From positions 42,871,109-42,935,108 of the forward strand of contig CM068542.1 of assembly GCA_035048495.1 (NCBI GenBank): DNA of 64,000 nucleotides, written 5' to 3'. The first letter of the stretch is position 1. Every line of letters starts with the position of its first letter. The stretch is from Euptelea pleiosperma. Taxonomy: Eukaryota; Streptophyta; Magnoliopsida; Ranunculales; Eupteleaceae. The position numbers were made by a program, and so were the translations under genes. Positions 1 through 11,679 of the stretch are shown here, piece after piece. Under the pieces are notes generated by a model, which was not told the DNA's origin, ran no database searches, and worked only from the letters and a program-made list of their open reading frames with translations.

Positions 1-1182
1 GCCATTATATCAAGGTTCCTGTCTAGTGCCCCAAACATCAGTGGACTAGTGAAAAAGACTAAACTTACGACTATCAATTCTAGTTGAAAAAGAAACAAGA
101 CGATGCTTACTTAACCAACACGACACACAATTAAAAATAGATAATTGACTCAAATTATTTAACAAAGATGGATGTCCAAAAATACAATGCCAATGGTGAT
201 GAGAAAGTGTAATCTGAAGTACTGAATTTTGAAGTCCATATCCTCCATCAAAAATCTTCGTTTTTGTCTTTAGATCTTAAAAGACGCAAAAAATAAGATA
301 GAAGGTAATGGAATAGTTAAGTACTTTAATCAATTTACTAACAAACGTTAGATTGAAAGAAAACTTAAGAATATATAGAACAAATGATAAAGACAAAGAA
401 GATGATAGAGTAGCAATACAAATACTAGACACCTTGGAGTTAGTGCCATCAGCAAGAGTAACAGATTAAGAAGATTTAGATGAAGAGATGGTAGAAAACA
501 CACCAAGAGAGTCAGTCATATGATCTGAAGTTCTTGAATTAATAATCCAGGGGAAGCTAGTGGTAACAATACAAGAAATGCCCGACTGGCTAGAGTTGCA
601 ACAGAGCTAGAGAAAGCCAATTAGATAACCAAGTTTTTCTATAGCTATGAAAAAAGTTGTAGTAATTTTGACCAAGGAACGTAGTTATTTCTATTAAGTT
701 TAATGAAAATCATCTAGGACATAAATAAATCAAAAGAAGTGACCAAATTGGATTTGGAATCCATAACTACCCACTGCTCGGAGATGGTGTCTGATACTTG
801 CGATTTTCACTAAAAGACCCAATAAGCTATTCTCTAACTTGTGAAATTGACTAGGGAGCCCGAAGAAGTATATGATACCAATAAAAAACTTTAACAGAGC
901 ATAAAATATGTTTTGAGGAGAAAATACTTTGTGCACCAACTGCAATAGACACACAACAACATAGAGGCCAAGATTTATCTTCAAATCTTCATCAGTGACT
1001 TCTCTCACTACTATACATAGTACAAATGGTAAAAATCACCACAACAAAGAAGAAAAGAGATTAGGATTTACAACCAAACCCAAGATTCAGATGTTCTTCC
1101 ACGGGAACAAAAAAATAGAAGTAATTAAAAAAAGAAAGATAAAGAAGAAACCCTAGATATGGGTCAGTGCTCTAATACCATA
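1..1182 (-). mobile_element. Degenerate Ty1/Copia retrotransposon, gag to integrase start (minus strand)
   Basis: Read on the minus strand, about 530 down to 300 resembles the Copia protease/pre-integrase junction: HMTDSLGVFSTISSSKSS, a stop, then SVTLADGTNSKVS and FSFNLTFVSKL. Further left (below about 60) comes a decayed integrase start. The stretch at 730-1008 is open on the minus strand and looks like gag (the TDEDLKI-type motif near its start). At about 1168-1181 the minus strand reads TGGTATTAGAGC, one base from the initiator-methionine tRNA primer-binding site TGGTATCAGAGC, so the internal region starts there and its LTR lies to the right. Stops and frameshifts throughout make it a dead copy. 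The window edge cuts it. Confidence 0.7.
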
Positions 1183-1560
1183 TAGACAACCACTTCACTC
1201 CCAAAGCTCAAGCTGGTAAAATGAGGTGTAACAATGTATATCAAAGGGTCCATGAATCCAACAAAGGTGGAGTGTTGGCTACACAACTAAACAACACACT
1301 CAAACAATAATGTCAAATGAGATCTTTTGTAATCTGGCAAGTGAGAGATTATTTCTTGGCTATTAAGGCTCTACTCGCTAGCATTCCTATCGTTTATATA
1401 TTGATTGGGGGACGTCATTCAACATGGATCACAATTTGCCAATAAAAAAAATTATTTGTGCTAGATGCTAGCCTACTATTTATGAGTCCAATTCAGACCA
1501 AGATCTACTTGGATCCAACCCATTTCATGTTCATGGACTACAATGCCCATGCAAATATAG
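1183..1560 (-). mobile_element. Probable Copia LTR (minus strand), boundaries uncertain
   Basis: This stretch lies immediately beyond the primer-binding-site-like motif of the minus-strand Copia remnant, which is where its 5' LTR should be. I cannot find a clean TG..CA end, and the partner LTR is outside the window, so the right boundary is a guess. No gene is visible here. Confidence 0.35.
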
Positions 1561-1636
1561 ATGACATCAGATGACATTAGATGTTATCTTTTCACGAACA
1601 TTTTGGTAAATGAAATTAAATGCCCTAGAAATATCC

Positions 1637-1662
1637 ATCCATCTATCTATCTATCTATCTAT
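1637..1662. repeat. (ATCT)n microsatellite
   Basis: About six uninterrupted ATCT units in the AFB5 upstream region. Confidence 0.85.
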
Positions 1663-1797
1663 ACTATTATAAAGCCAAAACCTAAGTTGGGGCACTACCC
1701 CGCACATGGGCTTCACAAGACACTTACCTTCACAGGTTGTCCAGTACGACAAGGGACTATAGTATGAGCCACATGGCAAACTCTTTAAAGACAAATG

Positions 1798-1965
1798 CCC
1801 GTATGGATGTTAAAATATTGTTCAGATTGCACGGTTAAAAATCAACCCATGAAAATGACTCCAATCAAATGGTCAGAAATCACTAATCAAGCTGATTTGT
1901 TATATGTAGGTACACCTAGGAATGGGCCAAACATCCATTCGGTCAGTGGTCTCTAATAGTGTGTC
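1798..1965. mobile_element. Partial copy of the AATCAGGCTGATT-type foldback MITE
   Basis: It carries the right-hand part of a family that recurs through the window: a cytosine/adenine-rich motif like AAATCAACCCATGAAAATGA, then ATCACTAATCAAGCTGATTT, then GGCCAAACATCCATTCGGTC. The left arm is mostly missing. It lies about 500 bp upstream of the AFB5 start. Confidence 0.7.
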
Positions 1966-2220
1966 ACTTCTTCCATAGACGCACTCCATTAAAATTTACC
2001 TGAAAATATTTACTTTCCTGAGCCAACTAAAAAAGAGTAAAAGATGAGTCCAGAGGACTAGAGATAAAATAAAAGAAGACCCAAAAACAAAGGAGGGCCT
2101 GTTGTGTGGAGAGGCGTTTGGACATATAGAGAGAGCGCATGAGAATCCCAATGCACAGAGACAGACAGCCGAGTGGAGACTGAGACTGGGGCGACCAAAT
2201 AAATTAATGCTCTTCATGTC

Positions 2221-2449
2221 TCCATAACCCCTCTTCCCCCATCTCTCTCTCTCATCAAATCTTATGATTGTTTAGTTCCCAATCTCCGTTTCCCTCTTTC
2301 CGTCCCTACGCAAATCTCTTTCTCTCTTCTATTTCTCAGATAGAAGCTATGATCTGAACTCTGAACAAAGAAAAATTAATCAGTATTTGTTTTATTTATA
2401 TATAGATATTTATTTATAGAGTAGTGGTCACTACAAATCTGAGAGTGAG
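2221..2449 (+). promoter_or_regulatory. AFB5 proximal promoter / 5' leader with a minimal uORF
   Basis: A CT-rich tract (2225-2340) and an A/T-rich TATATATAG stretch near 2398 precede the coding start. Plant leaders are often CT-rich. A two-codon uORF (ATG ATC TGA) sits at 2349-2357. The transcription start is not determinable, so it is unknown whether the uORF is transcribed. Confidence 0.4.
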
Positions 2450-4781
2450 ATGGGAGAAGATCGAATTGAAATGTCCGAGTATGAGGAGAGAGTGTCAGAT
2501 CTCGGCGGCGGCGGTGGCGATGGTGGGATTGAAGCATCTAATAAAACTCAGAGCTGTAGCGGAAGTGGTGGCGTCGGATGCAGTGACGGTTGTCCGGCCC
2601 CCTTTCCCGATCAAGTACTTGAGAACGTTCTCGATAACGTGCTTCTCTTTCTCAACTCTCGCCGCGACCGCAACGCTGTGTCGCTTGTCTGCAAATCTTG
2701 GTACAGAGCGGAGGCGCTCACCCGCTCCGAACTCTTCATTGGGAACTGTTATGCTGTGTCGCCACTCAGGACGGTCGAGAGGTTCAGCCGAATCCGGTCC
2801 GTGGTGCTGAAGGGTAAGCCACGGTTTGCTGATTTCAATTTGGTGCCTCCGGATTGGGGTGCGCACTTCGCACCGTGGGTGACTGCGATGGCCACGGCGT
2901 ATCCGGGGTTGGAGAAGGTCTACCTGAAGCGGATGTCGGTCACTGATCAAGACTTGACACATCTCGCTAAATCGTTCCCGGGGTTTAAGGAGCTTGTGCT
3001 TGTTTGTTGCGAGGGGTTTAGCACCAGTGGCCTTGCCGAGGTGGCCAGCAAGTGCAGGTATGTGAGTTCGTTCTTCATCTTGTATTTCAACTTTAATGGA
3101 AAAAGTAGAGACAAAATTTAGGGGTTTTTTAGGTCGGCTTCATTAATGTTGAGAATTGTTATTTAGATCTGTTCATAATCATCAAGGGTTTTCTTTGATC
3201 TGATTTGTTGAAGAATGACTGTTCAGATCTGCTGTAGTTTTGTAGGGAAGTTTGTTTCTTGATGAATTCTGATCTGCGTTATTGTTTTGTGGTTGTTATC
3301 TTCTTTGTGTGGAATGATAATATCTGAGCCCTAACTCTGAGATCCATCTCGTCGGGTCCTTCACCTTAGAATTTTTAAAATGATGTGGATTTACACCTTA
3401 TAGATTCTATAAAATGATGATTTCTCAGACAACTTCGAGTGCTTGATCTGATCGAAGCTGAAGTCGTGGATGATGAAAAGGACTGGATATCCAGTTTCCC
3501 GGAGACTGGGACCTGTCTCGAATCTCTCAGTTTTGACTGCGTCGAATACCCCGTAGACTTTGAAGCATTGGAGCGGTTGGTGGCTCGATCTCCTTCGTTG
3601 AGGAAGCTCAGATTGAACTGGCATATCTCCATTGGGCAGCTCTACCGCCTGATGATCCAAGCTCCACAACTCACACATCTTGGAACGGGGTCCTTCAGTT
3701 CCATGGACCCCCTGATACAAGGAGATCAAGAACCAGATCTCTCCTCAGCCTTTGCTGCCTGCAAATCCCTAGTCTGTCTTTCAGGATTCAGGAACATTGT
3801 ACCCGATTATCTTCCCATGATCAATCCTGTCTGTTCTAACCTTACCTCCCTTAATTTCAGCTATGCCAACATAGATGCCGAACAACTCATATCTGTTATT
3901 CGTCACTGCCATAAGCTCCAGATTTTCTGGGTATGTCTTATTTTTTATTTTATTTTTTGTTGTCATGGATTCATAACTTTCTAGCCAAATTTGAGACTTT
4001 CTTACTGGTATGTCTGCAGGTTCTTGACTCAGTATGTGACGAAGGGCTTCAGGCTGTGGCAGCAACATGCAAGGACCTCCGCGAACTTCGGGTTTTTCCC
4101 ATGGACGCTCGGGAGGATGGTGAGGCCTCCGTCTCAGAAGTGGGCCTTCTTGCAATTTCAGAGGGCTGTAGGAAGCTGCGATCGATTCTATATTTTTGCC
4201 AACGGATGACTAACGCAGCCGTTATGGCCATGTCAAAGAACTGTCCGGAGCTTGTAGTGTTTCGTCTCTGTATAATGGGGCGCCACAAGCCAGACCACCG
4301 GACTGGAGAACCCATGGACGAAGGATTTGGAGCCATTGTAATGAACTGTAAGAAGCTCACCAGGCTTGCAATATCCGGTTTGCTCACAGATACGGCCTTC
4401 AGCTACATTGGGAATTATGGGAAGCTGGTTCGGACCCTTTCCGTTGCTTTTGCAGGGGATGGTGACATGGGGCTGACATACGTGCTCGAGGGTTGCCCCA
4501 AATTGCAGAAGCTCGAGATCAGAGACAGCCCTTTTGGAGATGCAGCTTTGCTCTCCGGTCTGCACCACTATTACAACATGAGGTTCCTCTGGATGTCTTC
4601 ATGTAAACTCTCTCTTGGAGGTTGCAAGGAGATTGCCCGAAGAATGCCTCGCCTGGTGGTGGAAGTGATTAGAGACGGGATTGAAGAAGAGGACACAGGT
4701 GATGCTGTTAAGACGTTATACATGTATCGGTCTCTCGAAGGGCGGAGGAGTGATGTACCAAATTTTGTGTCGATCTTGTAG
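2450..4781 (+). CDS. AFB5: Auxin co-receptor F-box protein, AFB4/AFB5 clade (3 exons, 623 aa)
   Basis: F-box/LRR protein that, with Aux/IAA repressors, binds auxin and recruits them to an SCF ubiquitin ligase in the nucleus. Exons: 2450-3057, 3429-3930, 4020-4781; both introns are GT..AG and the frame closes at TAG. The N-terminus carries a Gly/Ser-rich extension of about 50 residues, typical of AFB4/5 and absent from TIR1. The F-box is at about 53-92 ([20 protein letters not shown]), followed by leucine-rich repeats to the end (LYMYRSL near the C-terminus). At the position of TIR1 His78 this protein has Arg125 (GKPRFADFN), and at TIR1 Ser438 it has Ala487 (RLAISGLL). From memory these are the two pocket substitutions that mark AFB5. 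The arginine equivalent to TIR1 Arg403 is kept (Arg452, VFRLCIMG). Length is close to Arabidopsis AFB5 (about 619 aa). AFB4 versus AFB5 cannot be separated here. Confidence 0.96.
4572..4593 (+). promoter_or_regulatory. Position homologous to the miR393 target site, strongly diverged
   Basis: In TIR1/AFB2/AFB3 the codons for NMRSLWMS pair with miR393. Here the same alignment position encodes NMRFLWMS. Compared with the reverse complement of miR393 as I remember it, only about 12 of 22 bases match, so efficient cleavage is unlikely. This agrees with AFB4/5 members being poor miR393 targets. Confidence 0.6.
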
Positions 4782-5460
4782 GCTAGGAGGACGACATGTT
4801 AGCCATGCATGCGGTGGCCGTGGAATATGTTACTATCTTTTAATCTCTCTGCCGGAGGGATGAGTACAGCGGGTACCTTTTAAAACCCGCAAGCAGGTTC
4901 CCTCACTCATTGTCAAATGGAGATGATACTACATCTTATCTTTTCTCGGCTTGGGCTGTTGGAATGGCATTTGAAGCGGGAAACCACTGTAAACTACTGC
5001 ATATCTTCTCTGCTGTCCTCCTGAAAGTTTGGTGGAGAGGGAATTGATGTAGCTGATGGATGTGTCGAAGCGGTGGGGTTGACTCATCTGATGTTGTTGT
5101 ATAACTTGTATTAGTAGGCAATTATTTATGTTTCTTCCAGAATTTCGGGTTAAAGGGGGCAAGCAGAGTTAAATTTCCTCAAGAAATTGGTGATGAGCTC
5201 GTACCAGGTTGAATTTCCAGTGGACAATCATAGATTTCCCCTATTGTTCAAGCTGGTACCTCGTAACTTCTGTCCCTCGTGGAGAAATGGAGCCTGGTTG
5301 CGAGGGGTTGGAGATGCACAAGGTGAGACAGAATATATTCTTCCAAGCCATGCAACTATGCAAGTAAACCTTCTCTCTGAAAGAAGAGTCAGTTTATCTT
5401 TCTTCAATTGGTAGTCGATCTAAACTGTTGCTGGTGATTGTTTTGGACATAAGAGCAAAT
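4782..5460 (+). other. AFB5 3' UTR and downstream flank
   Basis: No coding homology recognised. The 3' UTR must begin here. No single strong polyadenylation signal stands out, as is usual in plants. Confidence 0.5.
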
Positions 5461-6959
5461 GGCTAGAATTATTGTACGAAATTTAAGAAAGATTAATCTT
5501 TCTCTCAATGTTTGCTTCTGAGATCACTTTGGTTTTAGAACGACTCTTCAATTTATTGTTGTTATTAGCAATATGAGAGTTTAATAAATGCTCAAGAATG
5601 CATGAACTAATTATCAATGACCAGTATGGTCGCATCTTTTTGAACGCGAAGAGGTGAAATACTTGCGTCAGGATGGGACGACAGGAAGAAGCCTCCCCTC
5701 CTTGCCTCTGCTGTATACATTGCAAAGCCCACCTGTAAGTGTTTGTGATTAGATGTTGCTTACCATCTGATTTATCACATTCTATTTGTTGGATGGTCAG
5801 TAGAGAAAAAGGGTAGACACACCTGAAGAAGAGTCGAGAGCTGATGATTATGAGCATTCGGATCAGGGCCACCATTAAATGGGTTCCCCCTAAGAGATAT
5901 GACTAGTCGTTTGCAGCAATCTGGTGTAATGCATTCTTTTGGATAGAAAAAAAAACCAAGTCTGAGTCGTAGAGACTACAGAAGGAAGTCCACACATCAG
6001 ATAGTTGGGATGATGATTCAATCTGTTTGACATTTGACAGATATTAGTGTAGTCGTTGGTGGTTATCTGATTGGAAGTGATGGTCAGAGGTCAGTGGGCT
6101 TGATTTGTGGAATGATTCGAGTAGGAAGACAAGTGATCATACACTGTGACTGGACCATTGGGTGGATGGGTAGCGCGGCTTCCATTATTGTGATTGGGTA
6201 CAAAATGCTTGGGCCAGCAAATACCATTCAAGTGACCGAAAGTTTCAGTACTTTGTTCTCCTTATCTACATGTCCCGGTGGGGAACAGTCCCATTGTCGA
6301 CCCTAGGTACTAGGGAGAAGGACAGCCTCAGCTTTTTCATACTCTTCTAAATGGATGTTGTATGGATGATGCTTCCCAAAAAGAAATGAGAACGACCCAA
6401 CTAATAGTTGCCCTCGCTCAATCCATTTATTGGGTTGGGTCCTCCCTCTTTGATCCATCTTGTGAATTGTGATCTCGTGTGAAACCTGTTGAGCTCCTTT
6501 TCATTGTGGGTCACCAGTCTCCCTTGTTTCCTTGAAAGGTCCTCATAGAAGGTTCCTAGTGTGAAAACAACTGTATTGCTAGTCATGATATGTGGGGCCT
6601 ATGTCCTGAATGGCCCCCATGTGGTTCTCTCATATATCAATCTCGAAATCTAGGCTAGTTGGTTTACTTTTTCTAGGTTGATGGACCTTGCTCATTGAAA
6701 GCGCCAATCAATGTGGGCCGTCCACATCTCTTGGATCTGACCCACCAGCCAATATGAGCCTATCTCCGCTGACTGCAGCGCTCATATTGGCTCATATTGT
6801 GACACAAGTTTTACTCCCCATTTTTCATTTGTGCAGGTGTTCATCAATTGAACAGTTTTAATGATTCGGGCAATGTGATTCCTTCTATGATGTGACCCAT
6901 AAAAGAGGTGCGTGTTATTATCTACGGTAAGGATTGATAGTTGAAACGATGGGGTACAT
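5461..6959. other. Intergenic, no gene seen
   Basis: Only short unrelated open frames occur and no family is recognised. One perfect 13-bp inverted repeat (AGCCAATATGAGC at 6747-6759 against 6780-6792, 20-bp loop) is the only structure noted. Confidence 0.5.
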
Positions 6960-7288
6960 GAGTAAAACTTTGATGACAGGAATGGGACACTCTTTGAGGA
7001 CTCTAACCGTATGTATGTTTGGCCAATCCCTATGCGGACCTAGAAATCATAAATCAGCTTGATTAGTGATTTCAAACCCTTGGATCTTTGTACCTCAAAT
7101 AATGGTCAAATTCCCATGGTTAAAATTAACCCCTGATAACAATTCCAATCCAACATATAGAAATCACTAATCTGGCTGATTTTTTGTTTATGGGTCCACC
7201 TAGGGACTGGCCAAATATCCATACGTTTAGAGTCCTCTAAGAGTGTGCCACATGTCTCATATTGCGCCCTGTCATCAAAGTTTTACTC
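6960..7288. mobile_element. Foldback MITE, AATCAGGCTGATT family
   Basis: Starts GAGTAAAACTTTGATGACAG and ends with its inverted copy CTGTCATCAAAGTTTTACTC. The arms pair over much of their length, with a core holding GATTAGTGATTTCAAACC and ACTAATCTGGCTGATT. 329 bp and no coding capacity. Flanks show no convincing target duplication, so this is probably an old insertion. Confidence 0.85.
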
Positions 7289-7676
7289 TGGGCACCACCA
7301 CTCCCATTTAGATTGACTAGATTCAAATGGTGATAAAAAAAATATGGAGGAATGCTAGCAAGCAACGCTTTAATGGCCTTGCACAGATGCAACCCTGCAA
7401 AAGACGAGAAACTCCTAAAAACCATACCTTGAATTAAGATATGATTTTTTTGAGGGTTGCATATGTGCAACACCTGTAGGAGTTGGTGGCTAGCATTTCT
7501 CTAAAAAATGCGTCATGATATTTAGATTGTTGTCAATGCAAGTGATGGCCCACCAATTCTTGATGGTCCGGAACGGATCAATGATTTCGTGCGCCACCTG
7601 TACGGGAGAGAAAGGGTACAGTCCTTTAATATGTTATCCGTCCGTAGTGGTAAAATCGGTGTATACTCTAATTGGT

Positions 7677-8083
7677 GAGTAAAACTTCTATCACAGTATT
7701 CTGACAGATGCTTCCGTCACAATGCAAAACACAGGCCATGTGGCACATTCTTAGTGGACGCTGACCATATGGTTGTTTGGCCAGTCCCTCGGTGGTCCTA
7801 TAAACCAAAAAATCAGCCTGATTAGTGATTTAAAACCTTTGGATCTTTGGACCCAAATAACGCTCAAATACGCTCAAATTCTCACTGTTAAAATCAACCC
7901 ATGAAAATAACTTCAATCGAATCCCTTAGAAATAACTAATCAGGCTGATTTTTGGTTTAGCGGTCCAATGAGGGACTGGCCAAACATCCATACGGTCAGA
8001 GTCCATTAAGAGTATGACATGTGTCCTTTGTTTTGCATTCTGCCAGAAGCATATGTCAGAACGCTGTGATAGAAGTTTTACTC
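7677..8083. mobile_element. Foldback MITE, AATCAGGCTGATT family, Mutator-like target duplication
   Basis: Same family as the copy at 6960. It starts GAGTAAAACTTCTATCACAG and ends CTGTGATAGAAGTTTTACTC. It is flanked by CTAATTGGT (7668-7676) and CTAGTTGGT (8084-8092), a 9-bp target duplication with one mismatch. A 9-bp duplication with long inverted arms fits a Mutator-derived non-autonomous element. 407 bp. Confidence 0.88.
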
Positions 8084-8306
8084 CTAGTTGGTGACTTGGT
8101 GGGGTTCACGTGTTCGGTACCCGCAGCTTTTGCGCTTAAATGATATTATCCTACTAAGGAAGACGTCCTCCTTATAGGGTCCACACCATGTTGTGAGGCC
8201 TACACTGCAATCAGGGAATGAATAGTAGACACTAGACACTGCTTTAAACAAAAACTCACATACATGGCTGAGTTGGTAAAGTTTGTGAGTATATGGCTCA
8301 GGCTGA

Positions 8307-8487
8307 GGACTCCCTTTTTCTGACCGTGGATTTTAAGAATCCAATGGTAGTTGATAGTGCTTAGCTGGCATTCACTTAATGCAAAAAAATAAAAGAATGC
8401 CATCTCAGCGCTATCAACCACCGTTGGATTCTCGGAATCCACGGCCCCAAGTCTGACTCCCAAGAGGGGTCAGAAAAAGGGGGCTCC
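8307..8487. mobile_element. Short foldback MITE
   Basis: The left arm GGACTCCCTTTTTCTGACC pairs with the right arm GGTCAGAAAAAGGGGGCTCC. Inner arms also pair (GAATCCAATGGTAGTTGATAG against CTATCAACCACCGTTGGATTC). The preceding bases (8264-8295, GCTGAGTTGGTAAAGTTTGTG) resemble the tRNA-like head of the SINE at 57176, so it may have landed in a SINE. Confidence 0.7.
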
Positions 8488-8534
8488 TTCATCTTTGAGT
8501 TATTGATCTCGTTAAAAACAGGTTTACCTGAGGG

Positions 8535-8670
8535 TATACCACCTTAATGTCAACCCTTGGATTCAGAAATAAAAACTTTTTACGACATCATTATCCCCAA
8601 ATCAAAGGGTTGACATTGAGGTGGTCGACATCATTATTCCCAAATCCAAAGGCTGACATTGAGGTGGTAT
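8535..8670. mobile_element. Short foldback MITE with duplicated right arm
   Basis: The left arm TACCACCTTAATGTCAACCC pairs with two successive right-arm copies reading GACATTGAGGTGGT, spaced about 50 bp apart. The second unit repeats the first (GACATCATTATCCCCAAATC, then GACATCATTATTCCCAAATC). No gene. Confidence 0.65.
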
Positions 8671-8679
8671 CATATTATA

Positions 8680-9745
8680 AGTACGACGAGAGATATGACA
8701 TCATTGGCCAAGTAACAGTATAGGCAACTGTTTTTTTCAACTGTCCAAAAGAAATTGATTTGATATATTTGATGTTGGTAATTTGGCTAAGTACACTTAA
8801 ATGAGATTCTAATCGATTTGATGGGCATATTTGACAAAGGATTATTTTTTGTTGAAATCCAATAAGAAGTCAAATTTTGGAAAATTTTCTCTAAGATCGC
8901 TTAACTGCGTTACTTACCGAGATTTCAATCGCGATGATGTTCAATCATCAATAGGCTCAATCATGCAAATGGACAATCAGCAATTCACAAAATTCAATTT
9001 GAAAACTTGGATTCTAGCTATCTCATTCCTTTTGACAAGATAGACCTTCTTGGTTCAGACACCATTTTTGAAGTCATGCTTGCTTAACAAATAAGTGAAA
9101 AAGATGTAGAACAATTCAAATCAAGACTTTTGGGTTGAATTTCAGTCTCCTCTATCTCTCCATGTGAATTTTATGGGATTTTTTTTTTTTTTTTTTTGAT
9201 TTCGATCCGACATTCCTTCTTGTCTCTAACCACAAATGTGACAAGACGTAACGATTATCTTTCCTCCTTTCTTTTCTTAAATTTCTTTTATGTTCTGTCT
9301 GTGTTCGAGTCTGATCCTTCATTTCGATATGAAGGTAGGACTGTTGATGGATTGGAATAGTCAGATGATCTGATCCAACCCGATAAACGAGGTATTGGGA
9401 CCATTGAATCGATCTAATAAGCTATCGGAACGTTTCGGATTGACCCCATCTGATCTGATAATGATCCGATCCAATTTATATTATTAATGAAATGTATGTT
9501 GATAAAACCTTTTTCCCATTTGTTATTTGACTTGTAATTTGTAGCTTTTATTTTCGTTTGAAAAAAAAATTCAAATTTAATCTGCTCAATGTGGGGTGCC
9601 CCGGTCCATTCCGATAAACTATCAAAGTTTATAGGATTGGGTCTGGATCCCATCAATTGAAACCTTATTGGGTCTGGATCGAGTAGGCCCTGATCGTCGA
9701 AGACGGGCTAAACCAGCTATTGACTCTTAAATAGCAGATTATTTT
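8680..9745. other. Intergenic, no gene seen
   Basis: AT-rich DNA with a poly-T run at about 9179-9198 and several GATCTGATCC-like motifs between 9360 and 9660. No recognised element or gene. Confidence 0.45.
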
Positions 9746-10054
9746 GGGTTTTTACTCAGGAAAGGGAAGTGTTTGGAATAAATTTGCCCTCATATCTGAT
9801 TCAGATATTCCCACTAATGATGAAGAGCATGATTTAAAAGTGGATGAAAGCACTACTAATCTAATTTCTAAAGCACAAACAAGGGCTAGGATGCGTAGAA
9901 CGTCTAATTATACTGCTTAGAATAAAAATGGTACTAAGAAATCCTCAAATAATCTTGGGTCTCAGGTACAAGTGTGAAATCTCCTCACATGCTAGGGCGT
10001 TCACCTGAAAACCCGGGTGCAATAATAAGTGAAATTTGGAGACATCGTAGCTTT

Positions 10055-10146
10055 AAATAGAGTCAAATAGCGAAATAGGATTCATGTTGCCGACCCCAAC
10101 CATTTGGGACAAGGCATAGATGATGATGATGATGATGATGATGAGG
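10055..10146 (+). mobile_element. 3' terminus of an RTE-type LINE with (GAT)n tail
   Basis: Encodes NRIHVADPN-like residues around 10075-10110 (AATAGGATTCATGTTGCCGA), then ends in about nine GAT/GATG units (10120-10146). This is the usual end of plant RTE LINEs. The same end sequence is seen near 30290 and 32393. Confidence 0.75.
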
Positions 10147-10318
10147 TCCGAGCCTTGATTGAGAATTATAAGACTAACCTCTGGTGCATTGAGAAGCAAT
10201 TGTATTTCTAAAATTAAGATTGTCGATAGTTACAACGAAGATACTAGAGGTAGAATTTTAGTAACATGGAACTCATTTGGGTTATGATCAGACCACCAAT
10301 CGCAAAGTGCTCGACTAA

Positions 10319-10616
10319 GGCCCTGCTTGGTATCCTGTCTGTAGTTTGTAGGGAAATATTTGTTGGGAAAATATTTGTATGGTTTGGGAGGGGAGAGCTG
10401 TTGGGTGAGACCAAGGGGAATGAGAGAGTCATTTGCCTATTGTTTGCATACTGTTTGAAGCTTTACAGCAACTTTTTGGTTGCAAACATTACACTACTTT
10501 TTCGCAAAAAAATGATTGAGACTAGTGCAAATCTTTGTTGGATGTTGCGCTACCAAGCACAAGCAAATGCCACAAACGTTTGCGCAGAAACATTTGTAGT
10601 GCTACCAAGCAAGGCC
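10319..10616. mobile_element. PIF/Harbinger-like MITE, TAA target duplication
   Basis: 298 bp. Starts GGCCCTGCTTGGTA and ends TACCAAGCAAGGCC. TAA stands on both sides (10316-10318, 10617-10619). Three-base TAA/TTA duplications and GGCC-type ends suit PIF/Harbinger MITEs. It interrupts the LINE remnant. Confidence 0.82.
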
Positions 10617-11679
10617 TAAAACTCAAAATTCTTCAAATCTATCTGCTATATGGGAGGAATGATAAGAAAAGATTATGAACTGATACTACAGATTTTTTTG
10701 CAACTTGCCTTGGCTTTGGCATAAGTATTTCAACAAAATTTGAGCTTTGAGCTGCTTCGGTAAAAAATTCAAAAAAATTTTAACTTTTCTTCGACCATCA
10801 AATGCCAGCCAATATTTCCGTTCCGTTCCGTAAGGTTATTCTTACTTTCTTGTACTTATTGATGATTTTTCTCGCTACTCATGGGTCTTTTAAGAAGGGG
10901 TTTATTGGATTATAGATCCTATGTTTGGACTGGAAGATCGATCAAGATATATATCTATACTTTTGTTTTAACCAAACTAAAGTTTTCGATATGATTCAAG
11001 TTGGTTTCAGTAATTTCAATATTTCCAAATTTGCATTCTTATATCTAGCAATTTTTTTGCGATTCCTTCGTAGCGATCACTATCTATAATTGGAAGCTAG
11101 AGATATACAGAGTGATGTTCAGAGATGGCCATGAATCTATCTGACAGAGACCTTGTTGATTTTGAGAAAGACTTTAATTTGGCTTGGTTAGTGATTTTCC
11201 AAGTTCCAAGTGGTATTCTTATCCATGAACTCGAAGATCGGATTAGGACTGTAGTTAGCATAAATAAAAGAGGTTTTGTTGCTGATATGACTTCTGATGG
11301 CAGAAAGTGGAGTAATCCTGTTAGAACTTTGAAGGTTTTTGATGTTTGGAGATGGGTTGAATACCACACTGATTGATTGATAGCTTTCAAGGTGATAAGG
11401 TGATTAGGCATACTAATCCCAAGTGGGCATTTCACTACTAAAATCTGTTTGGGAAAAGTTAACAAGTTTTACTCAGGTTTGGTGGAATCATATCATTTGG
11501 TTTCGTCATAACCTCGAAAGTGTTATCGGTTCGATGGCGTTGAAAGGGACACCTATCGTACGATCTTGTAATCGATGAAAATAACATCGCAAACTTGTTT
11601 TTTTGTGTGTGTTGTTGGAATCAAGAGGAGAAAATTTCTCATTTATCCTTTGGGGACTGGTTTCAGCAACTACTTGTTA

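Noticed and set aside
2424..2962. Overlapping open frames on both strands at the AFB5 first exon
   Set aside because: They are out-of-frame shadows of a GC-rich coding exon; only the frame from 2450 matches the F-box family.
11125..11376. Possible small gene (83 aa)
   Set aside because: Its end (KWSNPVRTLKVFDVWRW) and the sequence following it match a LINE reverse-transcriptase C-terminal region, so it is transposon debris.
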